DNA of 64,000 nt from Rhizobium sp. 16-488-2b (GCF_017741815.1 NZ_JAGHMF010000016.1:1-64000); one strand, 5' to 3'; counted from the first letter of the stretch, positions 26,851 to 36,977 are shown. The notes: a model not told the origin generated them from the letters alone. A program made the numbers and translations.

Positions 26851-28500
26851 TCAAGCAACCCGCGCGCAAAACCCATCCAGCGCCCCAAGCACCACCTTGC
26901 CGCCGTCAACCGTTCCACCCGCCCCCGGCATCGCCAGTCGCTCGCCAAGCACCATCCCCGCAGGCAAGCCAAACGACGCCGGCTCCCGTGTCAGGTTGAA
27001 CACAAACAGCAGCGTCTCGCCCTCTTTCTTCCGGGTAAACACCAGCAAATCCTGGTTCGTTTCGAGGAAGGTCATCGCCCCATCGATGAGCGCCGGATGC
27101 TGTTTGCGGAAGGCCAGCGTGTCGCGGTAGTGGGTGAGCACCGAATGCGCGTCGCCCTCCTGCACATCGACGGAAAGGGCTGCCTGCTCATAGGGCACCG
27201 GTAGCCAGGATTTTTCGGCCGCCGTGAAGCCGGCATGCGCCTTGGACGCTTCCCAGGGCATTGGCGTGCGGCATCCGTCGCGGCCCTTGAAGGCCGGCCA
27301 GAAGCGGATGCCGTAGGGGTCGCGCAGGTCCTCGAAGGAGAGATCGGCTTCCGGCAGCCCGAGTTCCTCGCCCTGGTAGAGGCAGATCGAGCCGCGCAGC
27401 GCCGCAAGCACCGAGATCGCCAGCTTGGCAACCACCGGCCGCTCCTCAACCGTCTTGGCGAAACGGCTGAGATGGCGGTTGACGTCGTGGTTGGAGAAGG
27501 CCCAGCAGACCCAGCCGTCGGCCACGGATGTCTGGAAGGCATCGACGCAGTTGCGGATATGGGCTGCGGTGAATTCCGGTCCCAGCAGGTCGAACGTATA
27601 GCACATGTGCAGCTTGTCGCCGCCGGTGGTGTAGGCCGCCACCGTTTTCAGCGAGCGCGCCCCGTCGCCCACCTCGCCGACAGTCGTGCGCCCCTCGTAA
27701 CGGTCGAGCAGGGCGCGAAAACGCTGCAGAAAGCCGATATTTTCCGGCTGCGTCTTGTCGTAAAGATGGTTCTGCATGCCATAGGGGTTGGTATCCGGCG
27801 CATCTAGTCCGCCATCGCTGGTATCGGGCTCGTGCGGAGGGTTGTCGCGCAGGAGCTTGTCGCAGAAGTAATAGTTGACCGTATCCAGCCGGAAGCCATC
27901 GACCCCACGGTCGAGCCAGAATTTCACCGTCTTCAGAAGCGCGTCCTGAACGTCGGCGTTGTGGAAGTTCAGATCCGGCTGCGAGGTGAGGAAATTGTGC
28001 TGGTAATACTGCCGGCGCACGCCGTCCCATTCCCAGCCCGGCCCACCGAAGATCGACAGCCAGTTGTTAGGCGCCGTCCCATCCGGCTTCGGATCGGCCC
28101 AGACGTACCAGTCCGCCTTGTCGTTGGTGCGGCTGGAGCGGCTTTCGACGAACCACGGATGCACATCGGCGGTATGCGAGATCACCTGGTCGATGATCAC
28201 CTTCAGCCCCAGCGCATGCGCGGCCACCATCATCTCGTCGAAATCGGCGATCGTGCCGAAGATCGGGTCCACGTCGCAGTAGTCGGAAACGTCGTAGCCC
28301 ATGTCGGCCATCGGCGACTTGAAGAAGGGCGAAAGCCAGATCGCGTCGACGCCGAGGCTGGCTATATAGGGCAGACGCCGGGTGATCCCCTTGAGGTCGC
28401 CGAGCCCGTCGCCATTCGTATCCTGAAACGACCTCGGATAGACCTGGTAGACAACAGCACCCCGCCACCAGTCCGCATTCCCGCCCGTCTGCACCGCCAT
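26851..28500 (-). CDS. aglA: alpha-glucosidase, GH13 family
   Basis: The 549-residue cytoplasmic enzyme hydrolyses alpha-glucosides such as maltose, sucrose or trehalulose. GH13 motifs are present: DVISH-type region IIDQVISHTAD, nucleophile Asp near 203 in DGFRLDTVN, acid Glu near 275 in VGEVGD, and Asp near 338 in FSNHDVN. It resembles S. meliloti AglA, but the aglEFGK transport genes are absent nearby. The divergent neighbour is a KDG kinase. Its stop lies 13 bp before the toxin promoter, so read-through into the toxin-antitoxin operon is possible. Confidence 0.9.
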   Translation of the reverse strand: MAVQTGGNADWWRGAVVYQVYPRSFQDTNGDGLGDLKGITRRLPYIASLGVDAIWLSPFFKSPMADMGYDVSDYCDVDPIFGTIADFDEMMVAAHALGLKVIIDQVISHTADVHPWFVESRSSRTNDKADWYVWADPKPDGTAPNNWLSIFGGPGWEWDGVRRQYYQHNFLTSQPDLNFHNADVQDALLKTVKFWLDRGVDGFRLDTVNYYFCDKLLRDNPPHEPDTSDGGLDAPDTNPYGMQNHLYDKTQPENIGFLQRFRALLDRYEGRTTVGEVGDGARSLKTVAAYTTGGDKLHMCYTFDLLGPEFTAAHIRNCVDAFQTSVADGWVCWAFSNHDVNRHLSRFAKTVEERPVVAKLAISVLAALRGSICLYQGEELGLPEADLSFEDLRDPYGIRFWPAFKGRDGCRTPMPWEASKAHAGFTAAEKSWLPVPYEQAALSVDVQEGDAHSVLTHYRDTLAFRKQHPALIDGAMTFLETNQDLLVFTRKKEGETLLFVFNLTREPASFGLPAGMVLGERLAMPGAGGTVDGGKVVLGALDGFCARVA

Positions 28501-28717
28501 CTGTCGCCGATCCTCGCCATGTTCGTGTCCATGCCGAGACTAAAGCGCAGAAAGCAAAAGACAACCGCGCTCACGTCTTTTTGCGATGGCGTTGCGAGAA
28601 CACCGGGCAGCCCACCGGCGCCTGGCAAGCCGCATATCGCGATATCGAGCCAATCCGCGCTTGTCAGGGCCACGCGCGGCGCGTATCAGCGAAGACGGAG
28701 CATCAGGGAGGCAAGCA

Positions 28718-29629
28718 GTGGGCGGACGTTTTCTATCGATCGGTGAGTGCATGGTGGAGCTGTCGCAGGCTGGCGCCGGGCTGCTGCGCAAGGGCTTTGC
28801 CGGCGATACGCTGAACACCGCCTGGTATGCCCGCGCCTGCCTTGATCAGAATTGGTCGGTCGATTACTGCACCGCGCTCGGCGACGACGCCATGTCCGAC
28901 GAGATGGTCGCCTTCTTCAAAGAAGCCGGCATCGGCACGGAGAGCATTCGCCGCATCAAGGGCAAGGCGCCCGGCCTCTACATGATCAGCCTGAAGGACG
29001 GCGAGCGCTCCTTCAGCTACTGGCGCGACAACTCCGCCGCCCGCCAGCTCGCCGCCGATCCAGACTTCCTGCGCCAGGCGATCGAAGGCGCCGACGTCGT
29101 CTATTTCTCCGGCATCACGCTCGCGATCCTGACGCGCGACGACGCCGACACGCTGCTTTCCGAAGCACGACGCGCCAAGGCCTCGGGCAAGCTCGTCGCC
29201 TTCGACCCCAACATCCGCCCGCGGCTGTGGTCCGGCTATGACGAGATGCACGCGACCATCAGCGAAGGCGCGCGCGCCGCATCGATGGTGCTGCCGAGCT
29301 TCGAGGACGAGGCCCTGCACTTCGGCGACGTCTCGATCGAGGCGACCATCCACCGCTACCGCGCGCTTGGCGTCCGCGACGTCGTCGTCAAGAACGGCGC
29401 CGACGGCATAACGCTCGATTTCGACGGCGAAGAGACCTTCGTGGCCTCTGAGAGGGTCGAGCAGGTCGTCGACACGACCAGCGCCGGCGACAGCTTCAAC
29501 GGCGCCTTCATCGCCCACTACCTGGAAACCCGGGACGCCCCCGCATCCGCCCGCTTCGCCGCCAAGGTCGCGGCGCGGGTTGTGAGCGAGCATGGGGCGC
29601 TGGTGGCGAAGGATAAGCTTGGGGTTTGA
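28718..29629 (+). CDS. kdgK: 2-keto-3-deoxygluconate kinase, PfkB family
   Basis: The 303-residue sugar kinase has an N-terminal GECMVEL block, GDTLNTAWYARA as the substrate-binding region, FDPNIRPRLW, and the PfkB C-terminal signature VVDTTSAGDSFNGAF with the catalytic Asp. This pattern is that of KdgK, which phosphorylates 2-keto-3-deoxygluconate in uronate and Entner-Doudoroff metabolism. A GTG start at 28718 is preceded by AGGGAGG at 6 nt, and the frame upstream is not protein-like. Specificity for KDG over related sugars is inferred from sequence style. Confidence 0.88.
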   Translation: MGGRFLSIGECMVELSQAGAGLLRKGFAGDTLNTAWYARACLDQNWSVDYCTALGDDAMSDEMVAFFKEAGIGTESIRRIKGKAPGLYMISLKDGERSFSYWRDNSAARQLAADPDFLRQAIEGADVVYFSGITLAILTRDDADTLLSEARRAKASGKLVAFDPNIRPRLWSGYDEMHATISEGARAASMVLPSFEDEALHFGDVSIEATIHRYRALGVRDVVVKNGADGITLDFDGEETFVASERVEQVVDTTSAGDSFNGAFIAHYLETRDAPASARFAAKVAARVVSEHGALVAKDKLGV

Positions 29630-29635
29630 ATGGTG

Positions 29636-29929
29636 TTAGACGCCCGCCAGCAGCGTAGCAATTTGCGCTAGCAGCGCCGCCGCTTTGCTTGCCGCTTCGA
29701 TCGCGTCAGCAGTCTCCTTAATCGCTTTTCTGATGGCACCGAGTTTCCCGATAAGCGCTCGATATTTCTCTGCGTCTTTATCAAGCTCAGCAAGGATTCG
29801 ATTCTTCTTCAGTGCAGTCAGCTCATTCCTGATCGCGACCAGTTCGGACCTGGCATCAGGATCTTTTGTCTGTTTGATTCGCTTGCGCACCGCTTCAAGG
29901 CAGTTATCCAATGGGGTCATCACCATCAT
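29636..29929 (-). CDS. small helical protein paired with lipoprotein, unknown
   Basis: The 97-residue protein is nearly all helix and rich in Lys, Glu and Ala (KRIKQTKDPDARSELVAIRNEL, then KYRALIGKLGAIRKAIKETADAIEAASKAAALL), likely a coiled coil. I recognise no family. It begins 6 nt after the lipoprotein gene ends, so the two are an operon. The base composition is lower in GC than neighbouring genes, suggesting later acquisition. Confidence 0.65.
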   Translation of the reverse strand: MMVMTPLDNCLEAVRKRIKQTKDPDARSELVAIRNELTALKKNRILAELDKDAEKYRALIGKLGAIRKAIKETADAIEAASKAAALLAQIATLLAGV

Positions 29930-29935
29930 TGTCTC

Positions 29936-30820
29936 CTATTTGCCAGCAAGCTGCTTGAATGCCTGAGCCATTTCTTTAACCGACGCGACAAATTGTTCGA
30001 CAATAGCGGGGTCAGCATTCGGTCGTCGAAGCGCGGCATGAGCAGCAACCATTTGGGATAGGAGCTCCTCGTAACGCGGAGCCTTTCGAGGTCGAAACAG
30101 CGCAAGAGTCTGCTCCATGGCCTGCGAGTCTCTGGAGAACTGTGCATATATCGCATAGCGGTCAGCCTTACTGCCCTTGGCGTCTCTCCTGACATCATCC
30201 AGCATTGTCTCTTTATCGTTCAACCAGTTCTGATAATCAGCGTCGATGTAGCCGCTAGTCTGTGCGAAGCTATCGGATAGAAGAGCAGCGCTCTGCACGA
30301 TCAGTGGGTGCGCCTCACTTATGTACTGCCGCAGTCGGGCATCCGAAACGTGAAGGAACAGTTTCGTCGCAGCGCCTTCCGCGATCGAGGCTGCGCCTTG
30401 AAACCGGGTATTCGCCGCTAGCGCTGGAACGGTGTTCAACGCCTTCTTCAAATTTCCAAGCGCGGTTTCCAAACTCTCGCCGTTTTTGCCGCTTGCGGCC
30501 GCTGCAAGCGCCGCGCCGTAACCCGCGATTGCATTCAGTAGATCGGTGCGTACCGCCCACGCCTTCCTGAATTTGAGGTCAGACGTTGGAACATTGGGAG
30601 GGAACGATGGTGCACGTCCTCGGCTTTCGAACGCCATCGCCTGATCTTCAAATGCGGCCTGAGCAGCGACCTTGTCAGCCACCTCGGGGACGTCGGCAAC
30701 GATTTGCGCAACCGAGGTTGTCGCCTCTCCAAATTTCGCAATCTTCTTGGCATCGACACTGGCGCAGCCGGCCAAAGCCGTGGCCGCCAGCAACGCCAGC
30801 ACCCGCAATCGTTTCAACAT
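29936..30820 (-). CDS. predicted lipoprotein, function unknown
   Basis: The 294-residue protein has a lipoprotein signal with the lipobox LAGC (Cys19), so it should be anchored in the outer or inner membrane. The remainder is helical, with several Ala-rich helices and an even spacing of charged residues (HVSDARLRQYISEAHPLIVQSAALLSDSFAQ, LNDKETMLDDVRRDAKGSKADRYAIYAQFSRD). No family is recognised. It is followed 6 nt later by the small helical gene. The pair has lower GC than the surroundings. Confidence 0.75.
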   Translation of the reverse strand: MLKRLRVLALLAATALAGCASVDAKKIAKFGEATTSVAQIVADVPEVADKVAAQAAFEDQAMAFESRGRAPSFPPNVPTSDLKFRKAWAVRTDLLNAIAGYGAALAAAASGKNGESLETALGNLKKALNTVPALAANTRFQGAASIAEGAATKLFLHVSDARLRQYISEAHPLIVQSAALLSDSFAQTSGYIDADYQNWLNDKETMLDDVRRDAKGSKADRYAIYAQFSRDSQAMEQTLALFRPRKAPRYEELLSQMVAAHAALRRPNADPAIVEQFVASVKEMAQAFKQLAGK

Positions 30821-31033
30821 GGATTGTTCCCCTAACTGCAGCTAGGGATAGCACATTTCCGATTGCAAACAACAAACCGAACACAACCCACGATCACAGC
30901 TGCGGTTGCATCAGGCTGTACCGCCCGCCTGTAATATTTCCATCATCGACAGCAGCGAGAATAAGAGCGCGGGAATCGATTATCCGGCGCCCGCCCGGAG
31001 CTGTGCGCCGATGGCGCGGATGGAAGTCGGATC

Positions 31034-32206
31034 ATGTTGCAACGCCTGCAAAATGCCAGCGATGGCGAAACCGTCGCCGCCTTGCCGATGGGCAAGCCGG
31101 AGCGGCTGGTCATCGTCACGGATGCCTGGCATCCGCAGGTGAACGGCGTCGTCCGCTCGATCGAAAACACCAACCGCGAACTCGCCAAGATCGGCGTCGA
31201 GGTGGCGATGGTGACGCCGCAGGGTTTCCGCAATATCCCCTGCCCGACCTATCCCGAAATCCGCCTGTCGATCGCCCGCTACCGCAGCGTCGCCCGCGAA
31301 ATCGCCAAGCACAAACCGTCCTACGTCCATATCGCCACCGAGGGCCCGCTGGGGCTGACGGCGCGGCGCTGGTGCCTGAAGAACCGCATGCCGTTCTCCA
31401 CCAGCTACCACACCCGCTTCCCCGAATATGTGGCAGCCCGGCTCCCCATTCCGAAGAGCTGGCTCTACGCCTTCGTCAAGTGGTTCCACAATTCCGGCGC
31501 CGGCTGCATGGTGGCGACGCCCTCTTTGGCGCGCGAGCTTTCCGAAAAGGGCATCCGCAACCTCATGCCCTGGAGCCGCGGCATCGACGCCAACCAGTTC
31601 CACCCGGCCGAGCTCGAGGAAAAGCCCTTCGGCCTCTCCCGCCCGATCTTCATGACGGTCGGCCGCGTGGCGCTGGAAAAGAACCTGCCGGCCTTTCTCG
31701 ATCTCGATCTTCCCGGCTCCAAGGTCGTCGTCGGCGATGGCCCGGCGCGTGCCGAGCTCGAGAAGCGCTATCCGGATGTGCATTTCACCGGCCTCAAGGT
31801 CGGTCCGGAACTGGCTGCGATCTACGCCCAGGCCGATGTCTTCGTCTTCCCATCGCTGACCGATACCTTCGGCAACACCATCCTCGAGGCGCTGGCCTCA
31901 GGCGTCCCCGTCGCCGCCTACCCGGTCACCGGCCCGCTCGACATCATCGGCGAGGATAGCGAGGTCGGCGCGCTCGACGACGACCTGCGTATCGCCTGCC
32001 TTGCGGCCCTTTCCGCCTCGCGCGAAAGGGCCCGCGAGCTCGCCGTCCAATATTCCTGGGAAGCGGCAACGCTGCAGTTCATCACCAACATCCGCGCCGC
32101 CAACGGGGTCATCACCCCGAAGTGGAAGAAAGCTTGGCAATACGCCGCCAAGTCCCTGCCGCGCAACAAGCGCCTCGGCGATGGCGATGCGGCGACGATG
32201 GTGTAG
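31034..32206 (+). CDS. GT4-type glycosyltransferase
   Basis: The 390-residue GT-B enzyme has the N-terminal sequence IVTDAWHPQVNGVVRSIENTNREL, a central ATEGPLGLTAR, and the C-terminal donor-site region FVFPSLTDTFGNTILEALASGVPVAAYPVTGP. This form occurs in rhizobial transferases that glycosylate diacylglycerol or phosphatidylinositol-like lipids, so a membrane glycolipid role is possible. Sugar donor and acceptor cannot be fixed from sequence. GGAAG precedes the ATG. Neighbours give no pathway context: the lipoprotein pair is divergent and an MFS gene convergent. Confidence 0.85.
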   Translation: MLQRLQNASDGETVAALPMGKPERLVIVTDAWHPQVNGVVRSIENTNRELAKIGVEVAMVTPQGFRNIPCPTYPEIRLSIARYRSVAREIAKHKPSYVHIATEGPLGLTARRWCLKNRMPFSTSYHTRFPEYVAARLPIPKSWLYAFVKWFHNSGAGCMVATPSLARELSEKGIRNLMPWSRGIDANQFHPAELEEKPFGLSRPIFMTVGRVALEKNLPAFLDLDLPGSKVVVGDGPARAELEKRYPDVHFTGLKVGPELAAIYAQADVFVFPSLTDTFGNTILEALASGVPVAAYPVTGPLDIIGEDSEVGALDDDLRIACLAALSASRERARELAVQYSWEAATLQFITNIRAANGVITPKWKKAWQYAAKSLPRNKRLGDGDAATMV

Positions 32207-32211
32207 AGCGC

Positions 32212-33474
32212 CTACTCCGCAGCCCCCACCACCTGTCTCCCCCGCTCACCCGGCAGCGGCGGGAACGCCAGCGCGATCGCGGCCGCGCCCAGCCCCACCA
32301 GCGCCGAACCGATGAACAGCCAGGAATAGTTGGCGAAGTGATCGAAGATCCAGCCGCCGATCAGCGGGCCGAAGGCCATGCCGAGGCTGGAGAGCATGGT
32401 GGCGGCGCCGAAGACGGTGCCGATGATCTTCTGCCCGAAATATTCGCGCGCCAGCACCGCGTAGAGCGGCATGACGCCGCCATAGGCGCTGCCGAAGATC
32501 ACCGCCAGCGCGTAGAATTCGCCGAGCCGGCTGACGAAGAGATAGCCCATCAGCGCAATCGCCTGGATCAGCAGCCCGCCGACGATCACGGGCTTGACGC
32601 CGACGCGATCGGCAAGCGAACCGTAGATCAGCCGACCGCCCAGCCCCGCCAGCCCCTCGACGCTGTAGATGCTGACGGCTGCCATTGGCGCCACGCCGCA
32701 GATCGTCGCGTAGCTCACCATATGGAAGATCGGCCCCGAATGCGCCGCGCAGCAGGCGAAGAAGGTCAGCCCGAGCACGATGAACTGCGGCGAGCGGAAC
32801 ACGTCGGAGAGCCGCGCATTCCCCCGCTCCGCCGGCGTTGAGCCCATGGCCGTCGCGCCATTCGGCGATGCCGCACCAACATCATCCTCGGCGCTCTCTG
32901 GCGCGCGCCGCACCAGCAGCGCTGCCGGCAGGAGCAGCACCCAGGCGCCGATGCCGATGATCAGCATCGCGGTGCGCCAGTCATAGGCCGAGATCAGGAA
33001 GCGGGCGAAGGGCGAGATGGTCATCGGCGCCACGCCCATGCCGGCCGAGACCAGCGAGACGGCAAGGCCGCGATGTTCGTCGAACCAAGCGGTGGTCGCC
33101 GCGATCATCGGCGCGAAGAAGGTGCTGGCGGCGATGCCGACAAGGATGCCGTAGGTCAGCTGGAATTGCAGGAGCGTCACCGCCCGGCTGGAAAGCACCA
33201 GCGCCAGCCCGAGCAGCGCGGCGCCGACAAGCACCACGGCGCGCGGCCCGAACCGGTCGCTCGCAGCACCCCAGACGAAGCCGCCGATCCCCATGACGAT
33301 GAAATTGAGCGTCATCGCGCTGGCGATGCCGATATGCGACCAGCCCGTGTCGAGCGCGATCGGCTCCTGGAAGATCGCCAGCGAAAACATCGCCCCGAGC
33401 GCGACGCAGGTCATCAGCGCCCCCGCCGCCACGATCACCCACCGATAGGACCCCTGATGCGAATGGCTCATCAT
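32212..33474 (-). CDS. MFS transporter
   Basis: The 420-residue protein has about 12 membrane helices in two halves separated by a hydrophilic loop (about 195-225, PESAEDDVGAASPNGATAMG). The motif GAASDRFGPRAVVLVGAAL (about 69-87) is the MFS A-motif loop between helices 2 and 3. The overall style resembles monocarboxylate/oxalate-formate type transporters. The substrate is unknown. The end lies 5 bp from the convergent glycosyltransferase gene. Confidence 0.85.
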   Translation of the reverse strand: MMSHSHQGSYRWVIVAAGALMTCVALGAMFSLAIFQEPIALDTGWSHIGIASAMTLNFIVMGIGGFVWGAASDRFGPRAVVLVGAALLGLALVLSSRAVTLLQFQLTYGILVGIAASTFFAPMIAATTAWFDEHRGLAVSLVSAGMGVAPMTISPFARFLISAYDWRTAMLIIGIGAWVLLLPAALLVRRAPESAEDDVGAASPNGATAMGSTPAERGNARLSDVFRSPQFIVLGLTFFACCAAHSGPIFHMVSYATICGVAPMAAVSIYSVEGLAGLGGRLIYGSLADRVGVKPVIVGGLLIQAIALMGYLFVSRLGEFYALAVIFGSAYGGVMPLYAVLAREYFGQKIIGTVFGAATMLSSLGMAFGPLIGGWIFDHFANYSWLFIGSALVGLGAAAIALAFPPLPGERGRQVVGAAE

Positions 33475-33718
33475 CGTGCACCTCCCTGTGCGAACCGATC
33501 CGGCGCGGATGCCCTATAAACGGCGATCCACGCCCTCCCAATCAAGACGTCCGACATCAGCCGCATCCGACAGCCTGTCACATAATTTTCAAGAATTGCG
33601 CTTTGGGCGGGCAGCCCCGGCGCCCTTTATACCAAAAATAGTCATACATATTAAATCAGGATTATTAGCCAAACACAGGTCGGCGTGAGATTCTTTCCGA
33701 GTAGAATCAGGGCGCAAC
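33475..33718. other. intergenic region upstream of beta-flower-like gene
   Basis: The first half is GC-rich, and the second half from about 33590 is AT-rich and should hold the promoter of the 77-residue gene at 33719. No other gene is supported. Confidence 0.5.
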
Positions 33719-33952
33719 ATGGCTGACGAACGTTATCTATATGATTCGAAGTCGCACAAGGCGGTCATGTACCAGGCCGGCGAACACCTGTTTTCGCTAT
33801 CTGGAAGTAAAGCCGAGCACTGGATATCGGGAGACTACATTTTTTCCATGGAGACCCAGGCGATAAGCTTCTGGATTCTTGGAAACGACGTCTACGGCCA
33901 CGTCGGCAACGGCGAACTGACCCGCGAGCCGGTTTATTACTTCGACGGCTGA
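33719..33952 (+). CDS. small 4-fold beta flower-like protein
   Basis: The 77-residue protein consists of short repeated beta-hairpin units of the type xHLFSLSG, HWISGDYIFSMETQ, SFWILGNDVYGHVGNGE, each ending near Gly. This periodicity matches the 4-fold beta flower family, small proteins of unknown role. AGGG lies 8 nt before the ATG. Its codon use and AT-rich upstream suggest a gene acquired separately from its neighbours. No partner gene is adjacent. Confidence 0.65.
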   Translation: MADERYLYDSKSHKAVMYQAGEHLFSLSGSKAEHWISGDYIFSMETQAISFWILGNDVYGHVGNGELTREPVYYFDG

Positions 33953-34027
33953 AACAGCCCATCTTCATCGCTAAGGAAGCGGGCGCCGCGCTTCAGGCGG
34001 CACCCGATATCTCACTTGGCCAAGCCG

Positions 34028-35467
34028 CTACTTTGCAGGCTGCGGCTTGCGTCGTCCGCCGCTCTTGGATTCGTACGGATTGTCCTTCTCGCGGTACATG
34101 ATCCGGATCGGCACGCCGGGCATGTTGAAATCCGTACGCAGGCTGTTGACGAGATAGCGCGTGTAGGATTCCGGCAGCGCGTCGGCGCGGGTGCAGGAGA
34201 TCATGAAGGCCGGCGGGCGGGCCTTGACCTGGGTCATGTACTTCAGCTTCAGGCGGCGACCGGAGACGGCCGGTGGCGGATGCTGCGTCGTGATCGAATC
34301 CAGCCAGCGGTTCAGCTTGGCGGTCGAGATACGACGGTTCCACGTCATGTCCGTATCGATGATCGACTGCATCAGCTTGTCGAGGCCACGACCGGTCTGG
34401 CCGGAGATCGGCACGGCGCGAATGCCACGCGCCTGCGGCAACAGCCGCTCGGTCTTTTCGCGCAGGTCCGCCAGAAGCGCCTGCGGCTCGTCGATCAGGT
34501 CCCACTTGTTGAAGGCGAGAACGGCGGCGCGTCCCTCGCGAACCACGAGGTCGACCAGCTGCAGGTCCTGCTTCTCGAAGGGAATGGTCGCGTCGAAGAC
34601 GATGACCACGGTTTCGGCGAAGCGGATGGAGCGCAAGGAATCGGCGACCGACAGCTTCTCGAGCTTCTCGGTGACGCGCGCCTTGCGGCGCATGCCCGCC
34701 GTGTCGAACATCTTGATGGTGCGGCCGTTCCAGTCCCACTCGACGGAAATGCTGTCGCGGGTAATGCCGGCCTCGGGGCCGGTCAGCAACCGGTCCTCGC
34801 CGAGGAAGCGGTTGATCAGTGTCGACTTGCCGGCATTCGGGCGACCGATGATCGCCACGCGCAGCGGCTTGGTGTCGTCATATTCGGGCTCGTAGTCCTC
34901 GTCCTCTTCCATCTCGTGAGGAAGATTGACGTTGGTCTCGGCGATATCTTCCTTCGGCGGATAGGCGCGATCTTCACCGACCGCCTCCACGATCGCGTCG
35001 CGCAGGTCGAGCATGCCCTGCCCGTGTTCGGCGGAAATCGGCACCGGCTCGCCGAGCCCGAGCGTATAGGCGTCGTAAAAGCCGCCGTCCGAGCCCTTGG
35101 CTTCCGACTTGTTGGCGACCAGCACAACCGGCTTGCCGCGACGGCGCAGCATCTCGGCCAGTTCCTTGTCGACGGGCGTCAGGCCGAACTTGGCGTCGAC
35201 CACGAAGAGCGAGATATCGGCCTCGTCGATCGCCGCTTCCGTCTGGGCGCGCATGCGGCCCTGCAGGCTCTCGGCCTCGGCCTTTTCGAGACCGGCGGTA
35301 TCGATGATGGTGAAGGTCAGCCCCATCAGGCGCGCGTCGCCGGGGCGGCGGTCGCGGGTGACGCCGGGCGTGTCGTCGACAAGCGCCAGCTTCTTTCCGA
35401 CCAGCCGGTTGAAAAGCGTCGACTTGCCGACATTCGGGCGACCGACGATCGCGACCGTAAAGCTCAT
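34028..35467 (-). CDS. der: ribosome assembly GTPase Der (EngA)
   Basis: The 479-residue protein has two tandem GTPase domains and a KH-like C-terminal domain and is essential for 50S subunit maturation. The first domain has [12 protein letters not shown] (8-19), DTPGVTRDR and NKSE. The second has [12 protein letters not shown] (about 210), DTAGMRRKA and NKWD. A Lys/Arg-rich tail ([13 protein letters not shown]) is typical. A TPR-type membrane gene lies 15 bp upstream, an order conserved in many proteobacteria. Confidence 0.97.
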   Translation of the reverse strand: MSFTVAIVGRPNVGKSTLFNRLVGKKLALVDDTPGVTRDRRPGDARLMGLTFTIIDTAGLEKAEAESLQGRMRAQTEAAIDEADISLFVVDAKFGLTPVDKELAEMLRRRGKPVVLVANKSEAKGSDGGFYDAYTLGLGEPVPISAEHGQGMLDLRDAIVEAVGEDRAYPPKEDIAETNVNLPHEMEEDEDYEPEYDDTKPLRVAIIGRPNAGKSTLINRFLGEDRLLTGPEAGITRDSISVEWDWNGRTIKMFDTAGMRRKARVTEKLEKLSVADSLRSIRFAETVVIVFDATIPFEKQDLQLVDLVVREGRAAVLAFNKWDLIDEPQALLADLREKTERLLPQARGIRAVPISGQTGRGLDKLMQSIIDTDMTWNRRISTAKLNRWLDSITTQHPPPAVSGRRLKLKYMTQVKARPPAFMISCTRADALPESYTRYLVNSLRTDFNMPGVPIRIMYREKDNPYESKSGGRRKPQPAK

Positions 35468-35482
35468 TGAAATACCCTAAAC

Positions 35483-36166
35483 TCAGCCCTGTGCGGCGGG
35501 CGCCTTGCCGGATGCGGTGATGTTATCAAGCATCATCTGGGCGCGATTGGCAACATTGCGCGGTGACTGCGCATCGTCGGCGATCGCCTGGTACCACTGG
35601 CGGGCCTGAGCCATGTTGCCGGCCTTGTAGGCGGCAAGGCCGAGCGCTTCGCGAGCGGAGTGGCGGAATGCGTTGGTCGGAACGGCCATTTCCTCGACCT
35701 GGGCCGAGACCTGCTCGTAGGTGCCGTTTTCGATCAGGAGCCATGCGGCGCGCATCTTGGCGGCATCGCGGATCGGCGCCGGCGCCTTGGCGTCCTTGCC
35801 GATCACGTCGAAGGCGGCGATGGCGCCCGTGGCGTCACCCTTCTGGGCAAGCACGGAGGCGGCGCGCAAACGGGCCAGGATCGGATAGTCGCCGTGGCCT
35901 TCCTTCTCGAGCTTCTCGAGCGCGGTCAGCGCCTCGTCGCTCTTGTTCTCGTCGGCAAGCTTCATGGCGGCGATGAACTGGTCGCCGGTGCCGGACGACT
36001 GGTTGTTGTCCCAATACTGGAACACCTTGTAGCCGACAGTGCCGAGAACGATGAGGACGGCCAGCACGATCAGGTAGCGGCCGAAACGCTGCCACGCACC
36101 CTTCATCTGGTCCGAACGCAGTTCCTCATTGACCTCACGAATGAAGCTATCGTCGTTGAATGCCAT
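35483..36166 (-). CDS. YfgM-like TPR membrane protein (DUF2133)
   Basis: The 227-residue protein has a cytoplasmic N-terminus (MAFNDDSFIREVNEELRSDQMKGAWQRFGRYL), one membrane helix (about 31-48) and a periplasmic tetratricopeptide-like domain, including AREALGLAAYKAGNMAQARQWYQAI. It is the alphaproteobacterial counterpart of YfgM, a chaperone partner of the Sec translocon. The adjacent gene is der, as in E. coli (yfgM-bamB-der), but no bamB lies between them here. Confidence 0.88.
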   Translation of the reverse strand: MAFNDDSFIREVNEELRSDQMKGAWQRFGRYLIVLAVLIVLGTVGYKVFQYWDNNQSSGTGDQFIAAMKLADENKSDEALTALEKLEKEGHGDYPILARLRAASVLAQKGDATGAIAAFDVIGKDAKAPAPIRDAAKMRAAWLLIENGTYEQVSAQVEEMAVPTNAFRHSAREALGLAAYKAGNMAQARQWYQAIADDAQSPRNVANRAQMMLDNITASGKAPAAQG

Positions 36167-36270
36167 TCTCGTCTCCGGCAGCGGATATGCAAAATCATGC
36201 GGGTTGCACGCACATTGTCGGGCCTTCTACCCCATTTTGCATCCGTTGTAAGGGGGATGTGAAAGAATCG

Positions 36271-36855
36271 TTACATCACAAGCGGAGAAACGCCGATCAC
36301 CAGTTCGTGCAGCTTGAACAGGATGACCGCCCACAGCACCGCGCCGATGATGACAGCATAGAGATCATACTTGGCCGAGACGAACACCGGCAGCGTGATT
36401 TCCCCATTGCGCAGCCGCTGCTTCATCGAGATCCGGAGCAGCACCGCCCAGGCGAGGAAAGCAACGAACAGCACGATCGCTTCCGGCTCGCCATTGGCCA
36501 GAAGATGCGACAGCGCCCAGATCTTGATCGCCACCAGAAGCGGGAACTTCAGCTTGGCGCGGATATGCCCGGCGGGCAGGAAGCCCGCCACCAGACAGAT
36601 CATCGCGATCAGCATCAGGGTCAGCGTGATATGCGCCATCCAGATCGGCGGATTGTAGAGCGTGCCATACATGCCGCGCGCCTGATCGAAGGCATAGGCG
36701 AGGAACAGCAACGTCACGATGCTGAGGATGCCGTGGACGGCGCCCCAGACCGGCTTGCCGAGCTTGTCGATCATCGACCGGCGGAAATCCGGAACGATGA
36801 CGCGGATCAGGTGAAGGCCGATAAAGAGGATGAGGCTCAAGATGAGAAGCTGCAT
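36271..36855 (-). CDS. NnrU family membrane protein
   Basis: The 194-residue integral membrane protein has about five or six helices and the family block FDQARGMYGTLYNPPIWMAHITLTLMLIAM. NnrU proteins are linked to denitrification in some bacteria, and related enzymes act in carotenoid isomerisation. Here no denitrification genes are nearby, so the role is open. The ATG at 36855 is in keeping with family length. A longer frame upstream is non-conserved. Confidence 0.88.
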   Translation of the reverse strand: MQLLILSLILFIGLHLIRVIVPDFRRSMIDKLGKPVWGAVHGILSIVTLLFLAYAFDQARGMYGTLYNPPIWMAHITLTLMLIAMICLVAGFLPAGHIRAKLKFPLLVAIKIWALSHLLANGEPEAIVLFVAFLAWAVLLRISMKQRLRNGEITLPVFVSAKYDLYAVIIGAVLWAVILFKLHELVIGVSPLVM

Positions 36856-36977
36856 CGCTAAATTCCTGTTTTGACTATGAGACAGGCTTATCGTCGTGAG
36901 CAGGAAAATGCCAGCGGCACCGCAGCTTCGCCTCAATTCTGTAACAGAAAAGCCCGAAACAAATTGTCGCGGTGCCC

